In this document: positions 1 through 6,192 of the stretch, piece by piece
How the letters are laid out: every line of letters starts with the position of its first letter
Numbering within the stretch: the first letter of the stretch is position 1
Source of the DNA: Clostridia bacterium
Lineage (GTDB): Bacteria; Bacillota; Clostridia; Oscillospirales; Butyricicoccaceae
Reading direction: 5' to 3'
Assembly (NCBI GenBank): GCA_017556565.1
Contig: JAFYMQ010000250.1
Coordinates: 1 to 6,923, forward strand
DNA length: 6,923 bases
The notes under the pieces: model-generated
The model's database searches: none
Told to the model about the DNA's origin: nothing
Seen by the model: the letters and a program-made list of their open reading frames with translations, nothing else
Position numbers and translations under genes: made by a program

Positions 1-18
1 CCACCGGACTGTTTTTTT
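1..18 (+). terminator. possible right half of a rho-independent terminator cut by the window edge
   Basis: The first bases read CC-ACC-GGACTG followed by seven T. If the bases just outside the window end in AGTCC or CAGTCC, this closes into a short G+C-rich hairpin with a 3-base ACC loop and a U-tract, i.e. the terminator of a plus-strand gene lying to the left. Only the right arm, loop and T-run are visible; the left arm is inferred, so the call is tentative. Bases 19-54 show nothing I can name. Confidence 0.25.
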
Positions 19-54
19 ACACGCGCCCTTCGACCCCCTTACTCATTGATACGC

Positions 55-91
55 AAAACAAAAAGGACTCCTTTTGGAGTCCTTTTGTTTT
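55..91 (-). terminator. rho-independent terminator of tRNA-Leu (and possibly of the whiA-dnaE-pcrA operon)
   Basis: A perfect 11-bp inverted repeat (AAAAGGACTCC at 61-71, GGAGTCCTTTT at 76-86) encloses a 4-base loop. It extends outwards by five more pairs (55-59 with 87-91) past a bulged A at 60. Read on the minus strand the stem is followed by TTTTTGTTTT, a good U-tract, and it starts at the CCA end of the tRNA. The repeat is nearly symmetric with T-runs on both sides, so it could also stop transcription arriving from the left on the plus strand. Confidence 0.92.
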
Positions 92-177
92 GGTGCCGGT
101 GGCGGGGGTCGAACCCGCACGGTATCGCTACCAACGGATTTTGAGTCCGCCTCGTCTGCCAGTTCCAACACACCGGC
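91..177 (-). tRNA. tRNA-Leu (anticodon CAA)
   Basis: Transfer RNA that reads the UUG leucine codon. On the minus strand 87 bases fold as a class II tRNA: 7-bp acceptor stem GCCGGTG/CACCGGC, D-loop with GAACTGGCAGA, anticodon stem GCGGA/TCCGT around loop CTCAAAA with anticodon CAA at 141-143, a long variable arm with 4-bp stem GGTA/TACC and GCGA loop, T-stem GCGGG/CCCGC around TTCGACC, discriminator A, and an encoded CCA tail. The long variable arm and A73 are standard tRNA-Leu identity features. It has its own likely promoter (209-237) and a strong terminator immediately downstream. Nothing in the cloverleaf looks degenerate; the closing pair of the anticodon stem is a G-U and the D-stem is weak, both tolerated. 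Confidence 0.98.
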
Positions 178-180
178 CCA

Positions 181-204
181 TACCGTAGCCTTTCGGCTAC
201 GGTA
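181..204 (-). other. 10-bp hairpin between pcrA and tRNA-Leu (likely pre-tRNA 5' leader structure)
   Basis: A perfect inverted repeat has arms TACCGTAGCC (181-190) and GGCTACGGTA (195-204). In minus-strand RNA the loop is GAAA, a stable GNRA tetraloop. It ends only 3 bases before the 5' end of mature tRNA-Leu and begins about where transcription from the promoter at 209-237 should start, so it would occupy the whole pre-tRNA leader. No U-run follows it on the minus strand (next bases are TGGGCC), so it is a poor intrinsic terminator for pcrA. It could instead protect the 3' end of pcrA mRNA or influence RNase P processing; both are inferences. On the plus strand an AT-rich tract follows, but no plus-strand gene is seen. 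Confidence 0.75.
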
Positions 205-208
205 TATT

Positions 209-237
209 ATTATATACTATTCTGTATCGGATTACAA
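209..237 (-). promoter_or_regulatory. predicted sigma-A/sigma-70 promoter of tRNA-Leu
   Basis: On the minus strand a perfect -10 box TATAAT (214-209) lies exactly 17 bases after TTGTAA (237-232), a 4-of-6 match to the TTGACA -35 consensus. The expected start, 6-7 bases past the -10, is near A203, about 26 bases before the tRNA 5' end. The box sits in the short gap after the pcrA stop. It would let the tRNA be expressed independently of the upstream operon. AT-rich sequence gives chance TATAAT matches, but the spacing and position make this convincing. Confidence 0.7.
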
Positions 238-244
238 GCCTTTT

Positions 245-2650
245 TTACAGCACTTTCATAAACTGCATTGCGGTTTTTGCCATCATCAGCTTGTCACCGA
301 CCCTGTCAAATGTGATCTTCAGCATTACGTCATTGCCCATAGGTGTAAGCTCGCTTATCGTGCCCTCGCCAAAGCTGCGGTGATTGACCCTTTGACCTGC
401 CTTGAAGCCAAGCGTATTTCCGCTGCCGCTGGCAGAGGCGGGTGCGGTAGGCTTTTTGGGCTTTTGGGACGCAAAGCTGGTCTTTGCGCCAAAGTAGCCG
501 TTTGCTGTGCTGCTGCGCTTTTCGGCAAAGCTCATGCTGCTCTGAGGACGGGCAGCCTTGCCCATCTTGGTAACGCTCTCGGGCGGTATCTCCTCTGTGA
601 ACCGCGAGGGTTTTGCATACGCGGTCTGACCGTAGAGCAGACGGCGCTCGGCAGAGGTGATGTACAGCTTTTTGCGGGCGCGGGTCATAGCAACGTAGCA
701 CAGTCTGCGCTCTTCTTCCATCTGCTCGGAGCTTTCCATAGAGCGGTAGGAGGGGAATATGCCCTCCTCTGCGCCGCAGAGGAACACGTTGTCAAACTCC
801 AGACCCTTGGCGCTGTGAATGGTCATCATGGTGACCGCGTCTGCATCGGCGTCATATCGGTCAACGTCGGTAAACAGAGCGACTTCCTCCAAAAATCCGC
901 GCAGGGTAGGCGCGTCGTTTTTTTCACAGTAATCGGCAATATTGGATCTGAGTTCCAGCACGTTTTCGGTCTTGGTCTGCTTATCGGTGGGGGGCAGCTC
1001 GTTGAGCATGGACATATAATCGGACCGCTCCAGCAGACTGTCGTACATATCCATCAGGCTGACGTTTTCCGCATTCCTGAATGACTCGATCAATTCACAA
1101 AAAGCGCTCAGCTTGTTGAGTCCCTTGGACAGTTCGGGGTAACGCTCGGCATTTTTGATGATCTCGTACTCGCACACGTTTTCACGCTCTGCAAGCATGG
1201 CGATCTTTTCCTGAGTGGTGTTGCCTATGCCGCGTGCAGGCACGTTGATGATCCTGCGCAGACGGATAGTGTCGGCAGGGTTGTTGATGACCGACAGATA
1301 GGACAGCATATCCTTGACCTCGGCGCGGTCAAAGAACCTGAGTCCGCTGACGATGCGGTAGGGGATGCCGCTGCGCTTGAATGCATACTCGATACTGTTG
1401 GACAGTACGTGGTTGCGGTAAAGCACGGCATGGTCACGGAAGTTGTGACCTGCGGCGCGGTTTTCAAGGATCTTTTTTGCAATAAACTGTGCCTCGTCCT
1501 CCTGAGTGTCGCCCGAGCACAGGCAGACCTTGTCGCCCTCGCCCTTGTCGGTCCACAGTTTTTTGCCCTTTCTGCCGCGGTTGTTGGCAATAAGTCCGTT
1601 GGCGGCATTGAGTATGCTGCCGGTGGAGCGGTAATTCTGCTCCAGACGGATGGTCATGGCATCGGGATACTGTTTTTCAAAGTCCAGGATATTCGCGATA
1701 GTAGCGCCGCGGAACATGTATATACTCTGGTCGTCGTCACCGACTACGCACAGATTGCCGCTGCCGCCCGCCAGAAGCGAGCACAGCACGTACTGGGCGT
1801 GGTTGGTGTCCTGATACTCGTCCACCAGCACGTAGCGGAACTTGCGCTGATAGTACTGAAGCACGTCGGGGCACTGCTGCAGCACCTGCACGGTCTTGAC
1901 TATCATATCGTCAAAATCCAGCGCACCCATGGTCTGCATCTGGCGCTCGTATTTTTCGTAGACCTGAGCGGTGATACGCTTGAAGGGATCCTCACTGGGC
2001 TCGCTTGCAAACTCCTCGGGAGTCATCAGCGAGTCTTTTGCGCGGGAGATAGAGCCGGCTATAGAGCGGATATCGTAGCGCTTTTCGTCCACGCCCATTT
2101 CTTTGAGAATGCTCTGGAGCACCTTCTTCTTGTCATCCTCGTCGTAGATGGCAAAGCTGCTGGGGTAGCCTATCTTGGTGATATGAGAACGCAGAATACG
2201 TGCGCAGGCAGAATGGAATGTCTGCGCCCATATATCGGCTGCCTGAGCGCCCACGGCTACGTTGAGTCTGTCACGCAGCTCGCCTGCGGCCTTGTTGGTA
2301 AAAGTTATGGCAAGCAGCTCATAGGGACGGGGCGCATCCACCGAACAAAGTCTGCGTACCTCGTCCTCGGGCAGCGCATCGGGATCGTCAATGAGCAAAA
2401 ACAGCTTGCGCAGATCATCGTCGCCTGCCCACATGGGTGCCTGCTCGCTTTCGTAAGCGCTGCCGTACTTAAGCAGGTTGATTATACGGTTGATGAGCAC
2501 GGTGGTCTTGCCGCTGCCCGCACCTGCCAGTATGAGCAGAGGGCCCTCGGTCTTGAATACGCCGTCTTTCTGGCGGTCGTTGAGAGAGCAGAACTCCCGC
2601 TCGATTATCTCACGGCGCAGCGCCGAGTATCTTATATCAAAATCGTTCAT
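245..2650 (-). CDS. pcrA: ATP-dependent DNA helicase PcrA/UvrD (superfamily 1A)
   Basis: A 3'-5' DNA translocase and helicase used in nucleotide-excision and mismatch-type repair, plasmid rolling-circle replication and clearance of RNA polymerase or RecA from DNA. All SF1A motifs are present in order: Q-motif LNDRQ (residues 23-27), Walker A AGAGSGKT (42-49, K48), motif Ia TFTNKAA (116-122), motif II VDEYQD (276-281), motif III GDDDQSIYMFRG (304-315), motif IV QNYRS (338-342), motif V TIHSAKGLEF (610-619), and motif VI RRLCYVAMTRAR (648-659). A Ser/Ala/Lys-rich linker (about 690-745) leads to a C-terminal Tudor-like domain (about 750-801; GQRVNHRSFGEG), which in PcrA binds RNA polymerase. Length 801 is somewhat above the usual 720-740, mainly from extra sequence between motifs I and Ia (about 62-110) and the linker. 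The ATG is set by its overlap with the dnaE stop and a GAGG site. PcrA fits better than Rep or RecB-like members because of the C-terminal domain. Confidence 0.97.
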   Translation of the reverse strand: MNDFDIRYSALRREIIEREFCSLNDRQKDGVFKTEGPLLILAGAGSGKTTVLINRIINLLKYGSAYESEQAPMWAGDDDLRKLFLLIDDPDALPEDEVRRLCSVDAPRPYELLAITFTNKAAGELRDRLNVAVGAQAADIWAQTFHSACARILRSHITKIGYPSSFAIYDEDDKKKVLQSILKEMGVDEKRYDIRSIAGSISRAKDSLMTPEEFASEPSEDPFKRITAQVYEKYERQMQTMGALDFDDMIVKTVQVLQQCPDVLQYYQRKFRYVLVDEYQDTNHAQYVLCSLLAGGSGNLCVVGDDDQSIYMFRGATIANILDFEKQYPDAMTIRLEQNYRSTGSILNAANGLIANNRGRKGKKLWTDKGEGDKVCLCSGDTQEDEAQFIAKKILENRAAGHNFRDHAVLYRNHVLSNSIEYAFKRSGIPYRIVSGLRFFDRAEVKDMLSYLSVINNPADTIRLRRIINVPARGIGNTTQEKIAMLAERENVCEYEIIKNAERYPELSKGLNKLSAFCELIESFRNAENVSLMDMYDSLLERSDYMSMLNELPPTDKQTKTENVLELRSNIADYCEKNDAPTLRGFLEEVALFTDVDRYDADADAVTMMTIHSAKGLEFDNVFLCGAEEGIFPSYRSMESSEQMEEERRLCYVAMTRARKKLYITSAERRLLYGQTAYAKPSRFTEEIPPESVTKMGKAARPQSSMSFAEKRSSTANGYFGAKTSFASQKPKKPTAPASASGSGNTLGFKAGQRVNHRSFGEGTISELTPMGNDVMLKITFDRVGDKLMMAKTAMQFMKVL

Positions 2651-5600
2651 TTCTTACCTCGGTTAAACTTGAATACTATATCCTCTTCGTCAAACATCAT
2701 GCACAGCTTTCTTGCCAGTGCGCCGCAGTCGTCAACCTGCAGGGGCAGATTTTCGCTCTGACGGGTATCGGCATAGAACAGCAGTACGTTGCTATGTCCG
2801 GGATAGAGGGCAAGCAGACGCATCAAATCAGACTTGCGCTCATCGTCGCGGCTCTTGAGCCTGATGTACAGGGTGCGGTTGCGCAGCGGGGGAGCTATGC
2901 CGCTTGACTTGCTCTCGCGGTAGGCTTGCTTTGCCTGCAGCTTGGCGCGCTGGGCGGGGAAGTCAAACGAGCTGTCCTCGCTGAGCGGCAGCATAAGCTC
3001 GCAGACAAGCTTGACGTTTTCGTCCTCGCGTGATGAGATGCGTCCGTAGAGCACGGCAGGCTCACCCTCGCGGCAATCCTTGCCGCCCGTCTGCAGCGCC
3101 GTCTCAAAAGCCAGCAGCTCGATAGCGCCTGTCTCGTCCTCAACAGCACCCATTGCCATCTGCTTGCCGCTCTTGGTGTACTTGGTCTTGAGGGATGTGA
3201 CAATACCGGCAACGGTGACAAAGCATCCGTCACACAGCTCAGTATTGACCTCCTCGTTGTCGGGTGCGTTGGCAATATTGATGGCGGCTATATCGGTAGC
3301 GCCGGTGCGGCGGCTGAGATGACCCATTTCTTCCATAGGATGGCCGGACAGATAGAGTCCGGTGGTGGCGCGCTCCATACTCAGAAGCTCGCTCTTGGGG
3401 TATTCGGGGATATTGGGCATAACCGTCTTGGTATCGCCTATCTCGGGCTCGTCAAACAGATTGAACTGACCCTCGATATTGCGGCGTTTTTCGGTGCTGG
3501 CGCTGTCAAGCACGCTGCCGTAGACCTGCATCAGCTGACTGCGATAAACACCCATGGAGTCAAAAGCACCGCAGGCAATCAGACCCTCAAGGGCGCGGCG
3601 GTTAAGGTCATAATGGGACATACGGGAGCAGAAATCGTCAAAATCCTTGAAGTCTCCGCCGGCTTTGCGCTCCTGCACCAGTTTTTCGATAAAGCCTACG
3701 CCGACGTTTTTGACCGAGCCCAGACCGAAACGTATGTTTCCGTCATGAACGGTAAAGTCGGCAAAAGACCGGTTGATATCGGGAGGCAGAACGGTCAGAC
3801 CCATATCGCGGCACTGTGCGGTGTACGCGGTGACCTTGTCGGTGGAGTCAAGCACCGAGGTCAAAAGCGCCGCCATGTACTCGGCAGGGTAGTGGCACTT
3901 GAGATAGGCTGTGCGGTAAGCAACGATGGCATAGCAGACCGCGTGAGCCTTGTTGAATGCATAGTTGGCAAAATCCAGCATCTCGTTGAACAGATCGTCG
4001 GCATCCTTTTCTGCCATACCTACGGCAATGCAGCCGTGGATATTCTCGCTCTCGTTGCCGTGGATAAAGTTGTGGCGCTCGCTTTCCAGCACGTCAAACT
4101 TCTTCTTGCTCATGGCGCGGCGCACCAGGTCTGCTCGGGCCAGCGAGTAGCCTGCAAGCCTGCGGAATATCTCCATGACCTGCTCCTGATAGACTATGCA
4201 GCCGTAGGTGACCGACAGAATATCCTTGAGATAGGGATGGCGGTAGGTAGCCTGTTCGGGATGGTGGCGCTGGGAAATGTATGTGGGGATGGACTGCATG
4301 GGGCCGGGGCGGTAGAGGGCTATGATAGCCGTGATGTCTTCTACCGACTGGGGATGCAGCCTGACGGCGACCTGTGTCATGCCGCCGCTTTCCATCTGGA
4401 ATACGCCCATGGTCTGACCTTTGGCAAGCATGTCAAAGGTAGCCTTGTCGTTGTAATCCAGCTTGTCTATGTCGAGATTTCCGCCGTTTTGGTTGATGAG
4501 CCTGACGCAGTCGTCAATAACGGTCAGGTTGCGCAGACCGAGAAAGTCCATCTTGAGCAGGCCAAGCTCCTCAAGAGTGGTCATTTCAAACTGTGCAACA
4601 ACGCCCTGATCACCCTTGGACAGAGGCACGAACTCATCAACCGCCCGAGCGGCGATGATAACGCCCGCCGCGTGGGTGGAGCAGTTGCGGGGCATGCCCT
4701 CTATGGACAGAGCCATGTCTATTATTTCTTTGGTGACCGGGTCTGTGTCGTAGGCCTTTTTCAGGTCGGGGGATTCTTTGAGTGCGCTTTCCAAGGTGAC
4801 CTTGGGGCCTTTGGGTATCATTTTTGCGATAGCGTCCACGTCGGCATAGGGAATACCCATAACACGTCCGACGTCGCGCACCGAGCTGCGTGCAGCCATG
4901 GTACCAAAGGTGATTATCTGAGCTACGTGATCCTCACCGTACTTGTCCTTGACGTACTGAATGACCTCCTGACGGCGCAGGGGGCAGAAGTCAATATCAA
5001 AGTCGGGCATGCTTACGCGCTCAGGGTTGAGAAAACGCTCGAATATCAGCGAATAGCGTGTAGGCTCAACGTCGGTGATACGCAGACAGTATGCGGCAAT
5101 GCTTCCCGCACCCGAACCTCTGCCGGGGCCTACGGGGATGCCCTGAGACTTGGCGTATGCAATAAAATCGCTGACTATAAGGAAATAGTCGGTAAATCCC
5201 ATACTGTTGATGGTGTTAAGCTCGTACTCAAGCTTGTCCGTGTATTGCTGCCATGTGTCGGGGTAGCGCTCGCGCAGACCCTTATAGCAAAGCTGACGCA
5301 GGTACTCATCGTGTGCCATGCCGTCGGGCACGTCAAAGTTGGGCAGGTGGTACTTGCCGAATGTGAACTCAAGATCACACATATCGGCGATCTTCTGGGT
5401 GTTTTCTAAGGCTTCTTTTGCGTAGGGGAACAGGGCGAGCATCTCCTGCTCGGACTTGATATAAAAATCTGCCGAGGGGAATCGCATGCGGTTTTCGTCC
5501 TCCAGCGAGGCGGCAGTCTGTATGCACAGCAGCACGTCGTGCATCTTCTGATCCTCGCGGGTTATGTAGTGGGCATCGTTGGACGCAACCAGCGGTATGC

Positions 5601-6189
5601 CGGTCTCTTTTGACAGGCGCACCAGCATGGGATTGAGCCGCTGCTGATCCTCCATGCCGTGATCTTGAATCTCCAGGTAATAGTTGCCCTTGCCGAACAA
5701 CTGCTCGTAGCGGATAGCGCAGTTTTTGGCCTCTTCGTAATTGCCGCGCAGCAGCAGCTGGGAAACTTCACCCGCAATGCAGCCCGAGAGGACTATGAGT
5801 CCCTCACTGTACTCCTGCAGCAGCCCGAAATCCACACGGGGATGCTGATAGAATCCCTCGGTAAAACCGCGGGAGCAAAGCTTGATGAGGTTTTTGTAGC
5901 CGGTTTCGTTTTTGCACAGTACGGTCAGATGATATGCCTGATAATCCAGCTCATACACCTGATCGAATCTTGTGCGGGGCGCAACGTACAGCTCGCAGCC
6001 GATAATGGGCTTGATGCCCGCTTTTTTTGCGGCGCGGTAAAAGTTGATAACACCGTACATAACGCCGTGGTCGGTGATGGCGAGTGCTGTCTGACCAAGC
6101 TCCTTTGCACGCTGACAAAGCCTGCTTATGCGGCAGGCTCCGTCAAGCAGACTGTATTCCGTGTGTACGTGCAGATGAACAAAGCTCAT
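2647..6189 (-). CDS. dnaE: DNA polymerase III alpha subunit DnaE (1180 aa, complete)
   Basis: C-family replicative DNA polymerase acting at the fork with the beta clamp and clamp loader. An N-terminal PHP domain (1 to about 215) keeps all positions used as metal ligands in proofreading DnaE: H7, H9, D16, H41, E66, H87, C137, D205, H207. The polymerase core has GPGRGSGAGS (354-363), catalytic D398 and D400 in PDFDIDF, and D548 in KMDFLGLR, matching E. coli D401, D403 and D555. The IVYQEQVMEI block is at 665-674. A helix-hairpin-helix region follows (about 795-880), then a clamp-binding-like QFNLF (908-912), an OB fold (about 988-1065) and a C-terminal domain (about 1105-1180) resembling the region that contacts tau in DnaE1 types. 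The ATG has GAGGAG 9 bases upstream, and MSFVHLHVHT is a typical family N-terminus. It sits 3 bases after whiA and overlaps pcrA by 4. In Firmicutes DnaE usually works beside PolC, making the first DNA stretch on RNA primers; whether this genome has PolC is not visible. Confidence 0.98.
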   Translation of the reverse strand: MSFVHLHVHTEYSLLDGACRISRLCQRAKELGQTALAITDHGVMYGVINFYRAAKKAGIKPIIGCELYVAPRTRFDQVYELDYQAYHLTVLCKNETGYKNLIKLCSRGFTEGFYQHPRVDFGLLQEYSEGLIVLSGCIAGEVSQLLLRGNYEEAKNCAIRYEQLFGKGNYYLEIQDHGMEDQQRLNPMLVRLSKETGIPLVASNDAHYITREDQKMHDVLLCIQTAASLEDENRMRFPSADFYIKSEQEMLALFPYAKEALENTQKIADMCDLEFTFGKYHLPNFDVPDGMAHDEYLRQLCYKGLRERYPDTWQQYTDKLEYELNTINSMGFTDYFLIVSDFIAYAKSQGIPVGPGRGSGAGSIAAYCLRITDVEPTRYSLIFERFLNPERVSMPDFDIDFCPLRRQEVIQYVKDKYGEDHVAQIITFGTMAARSSVRDVGRVMGIPYADVDAIAKMIPKGPKVTLESALKESPDLKKAYDTDPVTKEIIDMALSIEGMPRNCSTHAAGVIIAARAVDEFVPLSKGDQGVVAQFEMTTLEELGLLKMDFLGLRNLTVIDDCVRLINQNGGNLDIDKLDYNDKATFDMLAKGQTMGVFQMESGGMTQVAVRLHPQSVEDITAIIALYRPGPMQSIPTYISQRHHPEQATYRHPYLKDILSVTYGCIVYQEQVMEIFRRLAGYSLARADLVRRAMSKKKFDVLESERHNFIHGNESENIHGCIAVGMAEKDADDLFNEMLDFANYAFNKAHAVCYAIVAYRTAYLKCHYPAEYMAALLTSVLDSTDKVTAYTAQCRDMGLTVLPPDINRSFADFTVHDGNIRFGLGSVKNVGVGFIEKLVQERKAGGDFKDFDDFCSRMSHYDLNRRALEGLIACGAFDSMGVYRSQLMQVYGSVLDSASTEKRRNIEGQFNLFDEPEIGDTKTVMPNIPEYPKSELLSMERATTGLYLSGHPMEEMGHLSRRTGATDIAAINIANAPDNEEVNTELCDGCFVTVAGIVTSLKTKYTKSGKQMAMGAVEDETGAIELLAFETALQTGGKDCREGEPAVLYGRISSREDENVKLVCELMLPLSEDSSFDFPAQRAKLQAKQAYRESKSSGIAPPLRNRTLYIRLKSRDDERKSDLMRLLALYPGHSNVLLFYADTRQSENLPLQVDDCGALARKLCMMFDEEDIVFKFNRGKK
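2657..2660 (-). promoter_or_regulatory. ribosome binding site of pcrA
   Basis: GAGG, in the context CCGAGGTAAG, lies 6 bases before the pcrA ATG and inside the last codons of dnaE. Together with the ATGA overlap of stop and start (2647-2650) it fixes the pcrA start and indicates translational coupling, with terminating dnaE ribosomes reinitiating on pcrA. Confidence 0.8.
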
Positions 6190-6192
6190 ATC

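Noticed and set aside
181..204. Hairpin as an intrinsic terminator of pcrA.
   Set aside because: In the direction of pcrA transcription it is followed by TGGGCC and the tRNA, with no U-tract.
74..1084. A 336-codon open frame on the plus strand from the terminator through the tRNA into pcrA.
   Set aside because: It runs through the terminator hairpin, the whole antisense strand of tRNA-Leu and the 3' part of pcrA, so it cannot reflect selection on a protein.
1409..2761. A 450-codon open frame on the plus strand opposite pcrA and the end of dnaE.
   Set aside because: It is antisense to conserved helicase motifs and crosses the pcrA/dnaE junction. I recognise no domain in it and see no convincing ribosome site.
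3319..5409. A 696-codon open frame on the plus strand opposite dnaE.
   Set aside because: It is fully antisense to the conserved dnaE polymerase core, has no recognisable domain, and reads as a Gly/Ala/Val/His-rich mirror of the real frame. Long antisense frames are common opposite genes with G/C-biased third positions.
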